Shown: piece by piece, positions 11,001 through 23,884 of the stretch
How positions within the stretch are numbered: the stretch's first letter is position 1
Layout: the number at the start of each line of letters is the position of its first letter
Origin: Musa acuminata AAA Group
Lineage: Eukaryota; Streptophyta; Magnoliopsida; Zingiberales; Musaceae
Assembly (NCBI RefSeq): GCF_036884655.1
Contig: NC_088357.1
Span: forward strand, 45,099,501 to 45,163,500
DNA length: 64,000 bases
Direction of reading: 5' to 3'
Notes under the pieces: model-generated
The model's database searches: none
Told to the model about the DNA's origin: nothing
What the model saw: only the letters and a program-made list of their open reading frames with translations
Position numbers and translations under genes: made by a program

Positions 11001-14000
11001 TCAGCTAGGCGGATATGGGAAACTATCTATACTGAAAATTGCCCAAAATGTTAGCTCAATGCTGATTTTTGGGTTTTTAAAAGTCACACTCTTATTCTAG
11101 TGACCAACTTTTCTCGTACATTATTATCTAAGTGACCAACTTTTCTTATACGACTTTTTCTTATGTATATTATATGCTCTTTTGCTTGATTTGTAGTAGG
11201 TTTATTCATCTTGGTTACAATGACCACTTTGCTATCTAATTAACCTTTCTGACTATTTTTTATCATTAATTTTTCTTAAGCCTTTCCTACTGTTTTTAGT
11301 CATTAATGTTTCTCAATCCCTCCTGACTATTTTCATTCCAGCAGTTTCCTGGAAGTCAATCTCTGTTGAAATTATCTCATCCCCTGATTATCGTTAATTA
11401 TGCCACCAAAGTTACTGTTGTACTGATTGAGCCTGATGTTGCAAAAGTCATGTATCAGCATATCATTTTTACTAGGCTACTAAGTTTATAGCTTTTAATG
11501 TTCTTATTGGTGCTCATATTTTCAGATCCATCAGGAGAATTTTGTCAGGAGAAAAAGGTCTTGTACAAGCTGATTTCAGGATTGCATTCTTCCATCTCGG
11601 TTCACATAGCTTCTGATCATCTCCTTGATGAAACTGACAACTTGGTTATTCCTAACTTATGCTTATGCTCTGCATTGTTATTAGTCATGTTTAGGGTGCA
11701 TTTAGTTGTATGTTCTTATTTTTGGGATAGGTTTTATGACATTTCAATTCTTTTCTTGTTCACAGTGGGGTGAAAATCTTGAGTTGTTGTATGATCGAGT
11801 ACTGAAGCACCCAGAGCGTGTGAGAAACTTGTACTTCACCTTTTTGTTTGTTCTCCGGGCAGTTACAAAGGTGATTTTCTTGCATGTTGCATTTCTTCCT
11901 TCTGAAAAAACACTTGATACCACTATGCAGTGATCCCTAAATCTCATCATGATTTATCATGGTTGTTGTGACTTCCTTCAAGAATTCACATATCTCCAAG
12001 ATGTATCCAATTAATATCAGCATTATGTCATATGTAACATGCACAATGAGGTTTCTGTCTTTCATTAGAACATGTCTATTCTTGTTGCTGCTGTTATAGT
12101 TTTCTGTTTTTGACATTTCCACTGCACATTTTGAATGTATAGTTCCTTTTACTATGTCCTTGGTGTGACTTTGCATGCTCATTGATGCATGAGAATAAAC
12201 GATTGGAATGAATCATTCGTGTTAGTTGATATGATGCTAAATATTTTATGAATGTCTCCCGGATACACATGGAGAGAGAGGCATTAGTTACCAAAACAAA
12301 TGCATTTAAGTTAGTTTTTATTGCTAACTGTGTCAAGATGGCAGCCCCGTTTTACACAACGGTTATGGTCAATCATTATGGTATTATGCTATAGATGCCA
12401 TTTTCTGTCTCATAATTTTGGTGGAATTAATATAGTTACAGTTTACTACAAAGTGAAAGTTATTCTTTAGACCAATAGTTTGTACTGGGGTAATAATATG
12501 GGGAATCCATCCCTATTTCGAACTCAGACCCTGCTTTTCCATCTTCAGTCCTAAGCACATCCAGGATGAGAATCTGAATGTCTTTATCAGAGTTCAAACT
12601 GACGTCACCTGTACACCCATGGGATGGGGTTATTTACCACCACCTTGTGCAATTAATTACAACAGACTACTGTTGATGGACATACTCTACTCCATAGTAT
12701 TGATAGGTTTTATTTACTAGTCAATTAATTTTTTTACTGTCATGACATAAAAATTTTCTCCATGGTATGTATAAACATTTCTCTTACTGCATCACATTGC
12801 TCCAGTGATGACAAGATTTATTCTCAACTTGTTTGCAGTTAGTTATATGGATACTTTCCAACCATTTGTCTCTGTCAAGTGCAACATCTTTAAATAGTCC
12901 AACAGTCATATCTTGCCTTTGTATCTGTTTTTCTCTCAAATTCTATGATTTTCCACTTCTTCTCTCAAAACCTTGAACTTTTTTATATTTCTTTTTTAAT
13001 GTTGTATGTAGAGGAGGCCACATACTCTTACAATGTTAGGATTTTTTCCTAATATAAATTTACAAAACTGTGATTTTATTTCCAATTTATTTTTTCACAA
13101 AAGAAAAGGTTCTTTAGCCCCTAACTTATTATATGTTTATTTTTATATAATAACGCCTCCTTCTCTGCATGTGTACCGGTTTGTATAACCAATATTGTCA
13201 TACCTCTCAAATTTTCTCCTAGCATAATTTTTCCTCTATATCTTTTCTTCATTTGGGTGACTCTTTTGCATGATGCTAATCTAGGGTTTATTACCCAAAA
13301 TGAATCCAGAAGAATACTAGTTAATCATTTTAAATTCATTTCACTTAGAGCATTATCAATGTTAAAATTTTATATTGTACAATCATAATAATTTTTCTTA
13401 TGCATTTTCAAGGATGAGAAAGAATTACTTTCTAACTTTGAACTCCTTGTATTGCTTGGTCTTTTCATAATTATGCAACCAAATTCCATTATTCCATATA
13501 TAGTCATTCAAAGATATATTTTACATCTTTCAAGTTATCACTAGTTTCAGATGCTTAATGGATCTGTGTTGCCATCCGCATTTTTGACAGTTCTCTGTTA
13601 CTCTCATCTTTTGGTTTCAATGCGGATGCACGCTGAGGCTGTTTCAAAGTGTATATTCTGCATCTTTTCATTTGTCTCTAGTCTTACATGCTATATGGAT
13701 CTCGGTTATTATACTAGCGCTTCTCTGGATCCATGTGTATCAATCACATCATTCTTCTTCTTTATGTGTCACAGGCTCCAGATTACTTAGAACAGGCTGA
13801 GTATAACACAGGCAACTTAGAAGAAGATCTTAAAACACAATCATTAGTGAGGCAACTAGTCTACAATCCCAAATTACAAACTGCTTGCCCACTGCCATTT
13901 GATGAGGCCAAACTCTGGCAAGGTGAGAGTGGGCCTGAACTGAAGCAGCAAATTCAGAAGCAATTCAGAAATATCAGGTTTAAATGTTAAACTTGGCATA

Positions 14001-14809
14001 TTATGATTGTAAAAGCTAGAACCATCAAACTGATGGGATCCATAATCAATTGCAGTGCGTTGATGGATTGTGTTGGATGTGAGAAATGCCGCCTTTGGGG
14101 GAAACTTCAGATTCTTGGTCTGGGCACAGCTTTGAAGATTCTGTTTTCTGTTGATCACCAAAACTATATTAATCAGCAGGTACATATCTTTCTTCATTAC
14201 AATGGTTATGCACTAAGATGATGCTTATGTTTGCACTAGCAAAAGTGAGCTTGGTTTGATCATTAATCATATGTCACAACATACAAAATCTCTGTGTGCT
14301 TGTGTGTATGTATGTGTTTTTCTTTTTTTTTTTGAGTGGAGAACATGGTTGTGAAAATATAATAAACAACCCAAAAAAGATGTGGTCGATCAACCAAATT
14401 TTTTGGCATCATCTAAGTACTAAAATCATTAAGTTCTGATTGAAACTGATGAGTAAAAATGAATTCTGGTAATATGACATATAATTCCATCAACGTCAAA
14501 CAACTTAAGAGTCTTTTTATCTTGCAAAAGTTTATTTCTGTTTTTGTAGTTACTCTCCAGGGTTCTTCTGGTCTTGTATTTTTATATATTTGGTTGGTCT
14601 TGGGAAATCATTTAAATCACATAGCTCACATTAATGGTGGCTCTTTGCTGGTCTTTCAGCTGCAGCTCCAACGAAATGAAGTAATTGCTCTGATGAACCT
14701 TCTAAATAGGCTGTCGGAATCTGTTAAATTTGTCCATGACAAGGGGCCATATGCTGAGAGAATCGTGGGAGGGAAGATTTCTTCTCCTACCAGCAAGAAC
14801 AGCTTATAG
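8053..14809 (+). CDS. ERO1: Endoplasmic reticulum oxidoreductin 1 (ERO1), FAD-dependent thiol oxidase
   Basis: Nine exons: 8053-8208, 8342-8473, 10566-10821, 10939-11049, 11526-11644, 11766-11870, 13775-13977, 14056-14179, 14660-14809 (TAG). All junctions are GT-AG and the frame holds throughout, giving 451 aa. The N-terminus is basic, then a hydrophobic segment (about residues 16-33, '[18 protein letters not shown]') acts as signal anchor for the ER lumen. Family motifs: [22 protein letters not shown], with the shuttle pair Cys112/Cys117; '[15 protein letters not shown]'; '[19 protein letters not shown]' (FAD-binding helices); and the active-site 'CVGCEKC' with Cys366, Cys369 and Cys372. ERO1 reoxidises protein disulfide isomerase and passes electrons to O2 through FAD. 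Intron 2 (2.1 kb) and intron 6 (1.9 kb) are AT-rich and contain no gene I can support. I see no damage to the ORF. Confidence 0.94.
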
Positions 14810-15933
14810 ACAGCAATAGTTCTAGCTATTTTAGTAAGATTTCTTTTTCCTCTGCTGTCTCTGTTTGAATGACTGCATTTAATTTGTAATCTCAATCTTA
14901 TCTTCCTTTTTGAACTTTCAGAATGCTGATTATATGACAGTTTTGGATACGTGAATTTTTTGGACCACATTATAGTGGTGATGAGAGCTGCCTATTTATA
15001 GTTTTTGGGGTGATCCTGGGGAGATCTACCACCTTTCTTTGCGGTAGATGACTCCGACGCAGAAAGAAACAAAGATGTAGAGATGCTCCACAGAAGATCG
15101 ATACAAGCATTCATCTCAATCGAGAGCTATGATGTGTGACTTGCTAAATCGAAGTACTGTAACTTGCATGAGACTTTCAAGCTTATTGTACTGTGTACAA
15201 ACGATTACCCCAAACAAACTGCTAAATTATACTAGGTTTTTTGGAACTTCAAAGCAATTGTTCTTGCTCTGGATATTCCTTATGGCAAGATTCTTTTGGA
15301 ACTTCCTGTCATGCCTTTCTGACATGGGAACATATTTTGATTACTCTATATTCTCGAGGGATGAGTAGTAGACACTAAACTTTACAATCCACCATGGAAG
15401 AGAGAAAGTTGTAATCTTCTGGCTTTTCAAAATATATCTGGCATTCAAACTCATTCATGGTGGTATTACTACTAGACTACCTATCATTGCCACTATGATT
15501 ATTGCTGTAATTTTTTTTGGGAATTTTAAGACCAATTTTTATTTGTGCATCACCATTTGTCAATGTACTTGAAAGGTGAAATCTCAAAAATATTATCCTT
15601 TATGCAGCTGTTCTCTATCATTGTTATAGTTGAGTTTGATCAGTCTGCATGCAGTTCTACTTATGTTTACTTCAGCTTTAGCATCAGAGTTAATCCAACA
15701 CATCAAAATCTTAAGATCAAAACTGGGATTATTTTTGTTGAAGATCCAAACAAATATCTTTCTCATTATTCTATGAGGATGTGGATGGATATTGCCAAAT
15801 GAGTCCATGCTACAATCTCAAGCTCTAGAATTATTACAGCATCTCCATGCAAAACATGCTTCTTCTTACCCAAATTAGTGATGGTGACAAAAGGAATCAA
15901 ACAAAATATGAGTGAAAACAATGAAGATGAAGC
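14810..15933. other. 3' flank of ERO1 and intergenic DNA
   Basis: Holds the ERO1 3' UTR and the shared downstream region of the convergent small-peptide gene. The ORFs here (for example 15,129-15,368 and 15,545-15,802) show no recognisable domain. Nothing else is supported. Confidence 0.5.
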
Positions 15934-16152
15934 TCAATGACCGGGCGGGCACGGTCCGCTGCCGCCGCTGGATCCATTGGTGCAATTTGAAGGAACAGAA
16001 GATCCATTGTCGCCTTTTGGCAGTGATTGGAACATTTCCAGAATCACCATCTTCCCAAATCGCGTTGCTTCCGCAGGGGAATGGAAGCTGAAGAGCAGCA
16101 AGATGAAGACTATGGCTGTCACTTCGGGCAGGTTTCTCCTCACAGAACTCAT
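15934..16152 (-). CDS. Small secreted peptide precursor (PIP/IDL- or CTNIP-like)
   Basis: A 72-aa intronless ORF on the minus strand from ATG 16,152-16,150. The start was chosen because a TATA box (16,239-16,246) lies about 90 bases upstream. The in-frame ATGs further out (up to 16,398) fall at or beyond that TATA box, except those within about 60 bases of the chosen one. Residues 12-29 ('TAIVFILLLFSFHSPAEA') form a typical signal peptide. The mature part has 'FQSLPKG', recalling the 'LPKG' of IDA/IDL peptides, then 'SNCTNGSSGGSGPCPPGH' at the extreme C-terminus. The end resembles the SGPSxxGH-type motif of PIP/PIPL phytocytokines with Cys at the second Ser. The 'CTN...C' pair also recalls CTNIP/SCREW peptides. 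It is probably an apoplastic signalling peptide released by proteolysis. Family assignment is unsettled. The longer frame up to 16,398 is an alternative. Confidence 0.6.
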   Translation of the reverse strand: MSSVRRNLPEVTAIVFILLLFSFHSPAEATRFGKMVILEMFQSLPKGDNGSSVPSNCTNGSSGGSGPCPPGH

Positions 16153-16238
16153 TGCTGTTGCTAATGCCTTCAAGCAAGAACAAAGATGAGGTAGGTGGAT
16201 GAGGAAACTTGATGCATAGATGAATGGAGAAGGGGATG

Positions 16239-16246
16239 TATATATA
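16239..16246 (-). promoter_or_regulatory. TATA box of the small secreted peptide gene
   Basis: TATATATA on the minus strand, followed by a roughly 90-base leader to the ATG at 16,152. It fits a short 5' UTR and argues against the more distal in-frame ATG at 16,398. Confidence 0.5.
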
Positions 16247-16399
16247 GAATCTGCCATCACTGTGCGGTTCAAATCTATTGAAGTGTTTGACCCGGAGAGA
16301 GAACTCTTTGCATACGTTAAGGAAGCAGCAAGGCAATGTTGTCTTTGATTTGCATCAGTTGAAATGGTCTTCTTCTTTGTGTGTGGTTGGAAGTCCACA

Positions 16400-17855
16400 C
16401 TAACAATGGAAGAGAGTTCAGATTTTTCCTATGACCCAGAAGTCGGATGACAGAAAACTTTGATGAAACATGAAACATAGTTGTCAGTATTGGATCATGG
16501 AAAATTCCTTAAATGGCCACTCTCTACATAAATGTTTTTGATTCAGCTGCATTTGAATGGCATTAGGTCACCCAGAAATACATTCATGGAACAGAATCCT
16601 AATAGAATAACTTTTGTTAATGATCCAAAAGAATTTTTGTGTCTGCATTAGTGGGATTACTAATATTTCTTATGCAGGGAAAAGTTGATTTTCATTTTGT
16701 TTTTTTTTGGCATAGGTTTGCATATTTTTTGGGAAACAACTACAAATATTCTTACTTTTCGATAAGTTTCTTTTGGTTATATATATGTTGATGGAAATTA
16801 ATCACATAATTTCATGGAGCTCATAGGAAAAACTTAGTTCATCAGATTATTATTGTAACCTGTGGTTATCAATGTTGTTTGCTTTCAAATGCTACTTGCT
16901 AGTTTCAAGAATCACTAGTGATCAGCAATATCTTTTCATTAGAATATTTGGAGTGCCTACATTTGTGGCATTGAATGGATTCACCACTATTACAATGTAT
17001 GGTATGAATTCATGCAACCAGAAACAGAGTCATCAATGTACATGAAGAGGACCAGAAGTGATGTCAAGATGTATGAATGAATCCTCCTTTAGAATGAACT
17101 CCTTTGACCAGATGACACAACATTTTCTTGGTAAAAGTCAGGAGATTGAAGGCAATAGTTGATTGGAAACTCCCAAAGAAAGATGATGTCGTGAAATGTC
17201 TGAAGCTGCACAAATCCAGATGAAGAAATTTCCTCGAGATCTTATCGTCAACATCCACATAGTTGATTGGAAAAAGTAATACAAGTCAACACCAATGTGG
17301 ACTTAGCTGTGGTTGACCTCTGGTCCAAGTTATATGTTGACCATGAGCAGACTCCTGGTCAAATCAACTAGAAGAGTCATGCTGAAGAACAAACAAATAT
17401 GAAGACTCAGTGATTGTTGGTAAATGTCCAAATTCTTTCAGGTTTTGGTGCATCTTCTTTTGCAACAAATTTCTTTCATCTGAAATAGTATTGTGTAGAG
17501 TTGCTATTTTCCTATACTATATATAATGTCATTCAACCCTGATTTTAGGTAAATAAGAGAAGTCAACATATTAGTTTAATTAGGACAATATAATACAGGC
17601 TTCAATGGTATGTACTCTACTAAACTATACAATTAATGAGATTGCTATTTCTAACATACTATACAGTAGATATATGATATGTAATATATTAGTGGTCAAT
17701 CATCATCGTACGTATAAGCACAATGTGGAAGCTATCATAGAAGAAAAAAGTCCACATCACTCTTCACTCGTTTACCTACATAGATAATAGTTTAAGATAG
17801 GTTATTCATGACTGTCTCCCCCATGCTACCAACGTGGACAAAATATCTGATAGTT
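16400..17855. other. Intergenic DNA, no gene recognised
   Basis: AT-rich sequence with scattered short ORFs and no domain, repeat family or RNA gene that I can name. Confidence 0.5.
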
Positions 17856-17859
17856 TAAG

Positions 17860-20800
17860 ACAGGGACGTTGGGGTGATTACATGTTGTCCCCTCTAATTA
17901 TATGTATAAAAGCTAATGTTCGATATAATGTCAAAGGGCTCTCTTTCCGAGAAAAAACTTACACCCATTAAGAGACCTCAGTCACTAACTTGATTGTCTG
18001 AGGGATTGAGACGAAAAGTTTTCCTCGACCTTGGTCTTAGTATAGGTGGCACATCGAGAGCTCGATACTTCGACCTTAAAGTCACCTCAAAGCCACCTTA
18101 GTTATCACCTTGGACACTTCTATGTTCTTGGGTTTAGACCATAGCGGGTTGACTCAAACGGCAATGATGATTTTTCATAATATTTTTGGCCCTAGATTTA
18201 TGGTCTTATGTTGTAGGAATGTCCACCCATAAATCCTCCCGACGAACGCTCCAGTGAGGAGGCCCTCTCTTCGACCCATAACACTTTTACTTAAAGAGGG
18301 TAGCTGTCATCTTTCCCTCACATGGATGTGTCCACTTTGGCATAAATATTAGTGTGGTATTGGCGTCTGTTCAATAACCTCGACCTTTCACCATGGGGAC
18401 AAACATCAAGTCACCTACTCATCCATACTGAGGTGCTCCCAAACCTTACCCAGTAGGTGTATATGCTAATGGGCATGATGTAGGCTATCGTCCCGCACCT
18501 ACCTAATTTGGACCAACAAGCAACACACTATCTCAATCATGATCAATACATCAATTTCCACCAGCTCCGATGCCCATCGGGATCCTATAGCCTTATGTGA
18601 TGTTAGCATCTTAAGATCACTCGAGGCCCATAGAACTACTGGCTGAGGGAGCACCCTACTCCCCAACTATGAAATTTAGTATACTGTTGCACTACCACTT
18701 TGTTCTACCCGAATCTAAGACTTAGCAAATTCAATGGATAACTCCCTTAGGATCTAACTACAGCAAATAGACCAATACTTAGAAGAGATGTAGTGAGAGT
18801 TCAAACAATCCAAAGAGAAAAGATTGGACAATCTTGTCTCGGGTCGAGCCCCATTCGCTTAGAACATTTAGAAGGAGCCAGTCTTGACAAACTTCTACCT
18901 TCTATCATTAGAGGCCTTTGAAGACAGTACCAACCCGATGGATCATACTACCACGTTCCGTACCCAAATGCCACTATACGATACTTTGGACGTCCTAATG
19001 TGCTACACCTTCCTAACAATGTTAAGAGGCATAACATGAGAATGGTACACTCACTTGAATCCCCTTTCGATCGACTCCTTTGCTCAACTCACAAAGGAGT
19101 TTGAGCTCTATGTCCTCAAGAATATGTGTTCGAGGCCATCGGTAGTAATGCTTCTCGAACTTAGGTAAGGGGAGGAAGAAACATTATTCAACTTCATCGC
19201 TCAATTCACCAATAAGATTCAAGGCTTGGAAGAAGTTCGTCCATCACTTGTAATATAGGCTTTCATAATGGAGCTCAAACTCTCTCACTTTTTCTAATCA
19301 TTGGTGGAGAGGCCACTAACAACGATACTCGAAGTGCTCCAGAAGACCACCTAATATATTATCGCGAAGGTAATAGTTTTAAGTAAGTATGAGGAGACGT
19401 ATAAAAGGCTAAGATAAGAACGACTATTATTAGCCCCGACCCCAAGGTCACCACGGTAAAGAAGAAATGACTAACTTGAGTTACCTCACCTAAGGTCCGA
19501 GTCGACTTCCTTGAATATGACTAGAACTGAAGTCTTTTTACAAATAAATAAAAAGGCTCTTGAAAGACTCTCAACCGATGAAGATATCATTGAGAGGAGA
19601 GACAAATATAAGTACTATCACTTCCACCTTGATTATGGCCATAACACGAAAGACTGTTGTGATTTGAATGAGTAAATCGAGGAACTCGTTTGTTGGGGAG
19701 ACCTATGGAGGTTTGTCCGGAGGCACTGGGAACTTCAGCCCAACTTTAGGGGCCGATGGAGAGGCAAATTGATGTCATCGTTAGTAGATCTATCTCAGGA
19801 GGAGATAGCTTCTTGGGTCATAAAGCCTACACCGAAGCTATTATCGAAAAGCTCTCAAGGTCTAAAGATGACTTGAAAATAACCTTCAAGGAAAAAGAGA
19901 TAAAGTATATGACTTAAACCATAATGATGCCTTAGTGGTCTCTATGGAGATGATTAATGCCTAAGTAAAGGTCATGATTGGCATAGGTAACTTTGTCGAT
20001 ATCTTTTATTTTAATGTTTTTCAAAAACTTGGGCTCTAAGTTAACAATCTTACCCCTATGACTTTTTTGTTGATGGGGTTCATTAGTGACTCTACCTCTC
20101 CTCTCAGGATTTTGAGCCTGCATGTCATGTTTAGGGATGAGCTCTACTCCAAAATTGTGATGACCAAATTCATAGTAGTCGACATCCCCTTGGCATACAA
20201 TGTAATTATAGGTTGACCCATGCTTAACAAGTTAAGGGCAGTAGTGTGACCTATCACAAGATGATGAAATTTTCAACAAAGACTGGTGTTAAAGAGTCGA
20301 TAAGCAACTAGAGAGAGTTAGGCCAGTAATATCTAATGGCAATCCCCCTACCGAATACGGTCTGGCCCGAAGCACCGTCGATGAACCCCTAAAATTTTGC
20401 CAAGTCCCTCCCACATATGGAGCTGATAGAGCCACTGATCAAGGCACCCCAAAACAAGACCCATCCTTATTAGATTATCAAGATCGGGGTAACATTTTCC
20501 GAGGATAAGCGAGTGCAATTCATTAATTTTATCAAGGAGAATACCGAGGTATTTACATGGCCACTAAGAGACATGTTGGGAATCAGCCCAAATATAGCCT
20601 AGCACTACCTGAACATCTCTCTCAAGACTTGGATGGTATAGCAAAAGTCTCACAAGTTTGTTCCTAATCGATCGTAGGTGATTAGCGATGAAATAGATAA
20701 GCTGTTAGGATCGAACTTTATTGCTGAGGTGCAACACCCCTAGTGGCTTGCTAATGTTATACTAGTTAAAAAGTCTAATGAAAATTAAAGAATATATATT

Positions 20801-21840
20801 GATTATACCGATCTTAATAAGGCACGTCGTAAGGACAACTACCCTCTCCCCCAGATGATTAGTTGGTTAATGCTACGAGCTCCTCACCTATATGGATGTA
20901 TTTTTGGGATATAGTTAAATAAGGATGACACTATAGGATCATCGAGAACATACCCTTTTTTATCATAGATTGAGACATATTGCTATCAAGTTATGCTATT
21001 TGGATTGAAAAATATGGACACGTCATACTGGTGAACAAGATGTTCAAGTACTAGATTGGGAGGAATAGTAAGGTGTATATAAATGATGGGTAAGTTTGAC
21101 ATTTGAAATGTATCGAGGATTGTCATAAAGGCTCAAGCATTGGTAGATTTTATCTCAGAGCTAACTCTCTCGCCTGAGTCCGATAGTCACACCCTTTATG
21201 CATAGACTTTATTCATAGATGGTTCTGCCACATCGGAAAGGGGTAATGCTAGACTTATTTTGAAGGCCCTGAACAAGTAGGTGTATGAACAAGCTCTTCA
21301 GATCGAATTCAAAATCTCCAATAATGAGGCCGAATATGAAACACTTCTATCAAGGCTCTAACTCACACGAGAGTTTCATGTCTAAGACTTGATGGTATTT
21401 AATAACTCATAACTGATTGTGAGGTAAATGAAGGGGAGCTACGAAACTTGAGATATGATTATGGCAAAGTACCTCATTGAGCTACGGAGGTTAACTCAGC
21501 ATCTCCCAACTCAATGTATTATGAGTCCCTCTTGTAGAAAATGTCGAGGCTGATACACTCACCAAGTTAGCCTCCACTTGAGCTTTCAGGGAGGGCTAAT
21601 TGTTGGTCGAGGTGCTATTGACCTGAACTATTGAAAAGCACAATGTGTCTACGGTCAAAGAGGAACCGAGTTGAATAAACGAGATCTTGTGCTACAAAAA
21701 AGATGAGACACTCTCAATTGACCCCATGACAGCACGAAGAGTCAAGAATCATCGAGCATGATATTGATATTCCTCATATACTTAATACCCTAAGAGGCCA
21801 AGAGAACACTTACCGAGATACACGAAGACATTTGTAGAGC
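17860..21840 (+). mobile_element. Decayed Ty3-Gypsy retrotransposon
   Basis: No long ORF survives, but conserved blocks follow in Gypsy order on the plus strand. An LTR-like leader with TATAAAAG lies at about 17,906. A gag segment lies at about 18,940-19,250 ('DHTTTFRTQMPLYDTLDV' like). A zinc-knuckle derivative lies at about 19,605-19,690 ('YHFHLDYGHNTKDCCDL'). A retropepsin region lies at about 19,920-20,250 ('FQKLGL', 'NNLTPMTF'), with the DTG triad lost. Reverse transcriptase is at about 20,740-21,060 ('YIDYTDLNKA', 'DNYPLPQ'). RNase H is at about 21,130-21,360 ('LFIDGSAT', 'NNEAEYE'). Many stops and frameshifts separate the blocks, so the element is old and inactive. The order protease-RT-RNase H and the motif style suggest a Tat-like lineage. 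LTR boundaries could not be fixed. Confidence 0.75.
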
Positions 21841-21941
21841 GCACATAGGTAGATAAACTCTTACATTAAAAGTGCTTTGGTAGGGGTTCTATCGGCCAAC
21901 GTTGTGAAGGACATAATTAGATCATTAATTAGCACACTGAT

Positions 21942-21945
<4 letters not shown>

Positions 21946-21975
<30 letters not shown>
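21946..21975. repeat. (CT)n microsatellite
   Basis: About 15 uninterrupted CT units at the tail of the LINE-derived fragment. It produces the low-complexity Glu-Arg end of the overlapping minus-strand ORF. Confidence 0.9.
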
Positions 21976-21978
<3 letters not shown>

Positions 21979-21984
21979 ATTGAA

Positions 21985-22400
21985 TGAGTTGATGAGATGA
22001 AAAATGTGGACAGCAATCTTGGCCCGTATCAGTTCTAAGTATAAAGCTGCGGTGGATCTTTCAAACCCCAACCAGACTCCCTGCTTCTTCGGAGGGAGTG
22101 AAAGATCCAACGCGATGCAAACCCACACATACTTTCCCCTCTCCATCGAGACGGATTTTTCGTCTAAGCGAAGGGGTCTGCCTACAACGGAAGCAATCTG
22201 CAGCACCCCCTTCCGGTGCCAATACTCCACCGGCAACTCTTGAAGACGGATCCAGGCCGGTGCACTTTGGAATTGCTCCAGCATCGATCGGAAGTTTGGC
22301 TGCCAAGGGATCAAGTATAGAACGTCACCCCTGAACGACCTAACAGCTTCATATTCAGAAGAGGAAAAAATCCTCCGGCCAAATCCCAAACAAGGGGAGG
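21985..22400 (-). pseudogene. LINE ORF1 fragment (DUF4283-type gag-like domain)
   Basis: The minus-strand frame contains 'WQPNFRSMLEQFQSAPAWIR', 'LQELPVEYWHRKGVLQIASV', 'VGRPLRLDE' and 'YVWVCIALDLSLPPKKQGVW'. These are the characteristic blocks of the DUF4283 domain in ORF1 of plant LINE elements and related domesticated proteins. There is no zinc knuckle, endonuclease or RT nearby, so it is an isolated fragment between the Gypsy relic and unique DNA. It is open for about 135 codons. A domesticated gene cannot be excluded, but the frame runs into a (CT)n microsatellite. Confidence 0.65.
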
Positions 22401-22410
22401 AGATGAACAT

Positions 22411-23282
22411 TTCCGGAGTTTGGTCAGCTATTCTTAAGTCTCGATGGTTTATACATTAATTTCCACCACATAATTTCTCATATTAACTGTATCCAGAAGT
22501 GCATGCCAAGTTTCTTTTTCTTTACCTTGCAAAATTGCTCCCATGAGCTCATCCACCGGTCACTGTGGCCTTTGTTGAAGCTGCAAAATATTGACTCTTG
22601 TGATCACTGCTTGATTGGAATCAAGTCTGTTCCATTTCTTCATCCAACAAGACCATAATACACTGCTATATATGTATAAAATAATTCATTAAAAGAAAAA
22701 GGTATTATAAGGATTCAATTCATGATATGCTCAAACAAACAGTTGGGGGACAGACCAAGCAACACAACCATACACAGAGTGGCTTCCATGTCTTCGAGTG
22801 CATCTGGATACAATACCAACATAAGCTCATCATCTAACCTTGAGTTGATTCTCGCCAACGAAACCCAATGATGTTGATCATGATCTACTTGCTACCTGTG
22901 ACACTTTATATTGCACTTCTGTGATAACTTTACCTGGAAAACTAGACACGGACATCATTTAACCTGCAAGAAACTCGCTCATCTACTCAACGTCCTGCAA
23001 CAGAAGTGATGAGGTTTACCATACAAGAAAAAATTACATTAAAACAGAAAATGAAAAACAGAAGCTGTAAATTCTGTGACCATAGTTGTTTAGAATATAG
23101 AAGGATATGAATCAGATATAGAATGGGCACGGATGCCAATGGCATTTTAGGTTTTTATAGGTGGTAGTCACATTAATCATGTACCGGACCCATAACAATT
23201 GCTGGCCGAACCAATGTGTATCAGTTGGTACCAATCTGTTGACACAGACACAGTACATTGATACATTCTAGTGTTTTGATGT
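22411..23282. other. Intergenic DNA, no gene recognised
   Basis: No coding potential or repeat family that I can name. Base composition is ordinary for the window. Confidence 0.45.
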
Positions 23283-23535
23283 TTTGAAGATGAAGAAAAA
23301 GAAAAGGAGGAAGGCATAGTGGAAGAGGAAGGAGAAAAACGAATAGGAAGGAAGATGAGAAGGCGGTGGAGGAAGAGAAACAGGAAGAAAATAGAAGAAG
23401 AGGAAGCTATAGAGGAGGAAGAAAAAAAAAGAAGCGGTGAAGGAAGCAAGAAGAAGAAGAAGAGAAGGCAATGGAGGAGGAAGACAAAGGAATAAGAGAG
23501 TGGTAGAGGAGAAGAGAAGAGAAGAGGGCCTACCA
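23283..23535 (+). repeat. Strand-asymmetric polypurine tract
   Basis: About 250 bases almost entirely A and G on the plus strand (GAAGAGGAAG-like). The Leu/Phe/Ser-rich minus-strand ORFs across it are low-complexity artefacts, not genes. Confidence 0.8.
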
Positions 23536-23884
23536 AGGAAGTAGGTGGCAACGATGTCAAATGACAATGGTGAGGCAAACAACAGCAACAATGACATCGA
23601 ATGACAACAGTGGCAACATTGATTACATGTGGCCTGCAAGAAGAGGGCTTGCATTCACGAGCCCTAATCGATGTTTAGGTTTTATTTTTATTTTTATTTT
23701 TATATTGAGTTGGACCAGACCACCAGCAACAAGGCGATCCACATAGAGGTTCACAATTGGACTAGTACGTACCACCTGTATTGTACCGATCTAGAACAAA
23801 CTGACTTCCTTGGATCTAATAACTTGGCTATTGTACTTCATAAGAGTATAATTTCTAAAAGTTATTTTGCAGAAATAAGACATG

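Noticed and set aside
15000..15060. Short inverted pair (ATCTACC / GGTAGAT) after ERO1 considered as a microRNA hairpin
   Set aside because: Only seven paired bases, too short for a miRNA precursor.
15545..15802. Short ORFs downstream of ERO1
   Set aside because: No similarity, no promoter signals, and overlapping ORFs on both strands; consistent with chance.
23177..23654. Leu/Phe/Ser-rich ORFs of 128-133 codons
   Set aside because: Low-complexity translation of the polypurine tract; no domain and no start context.
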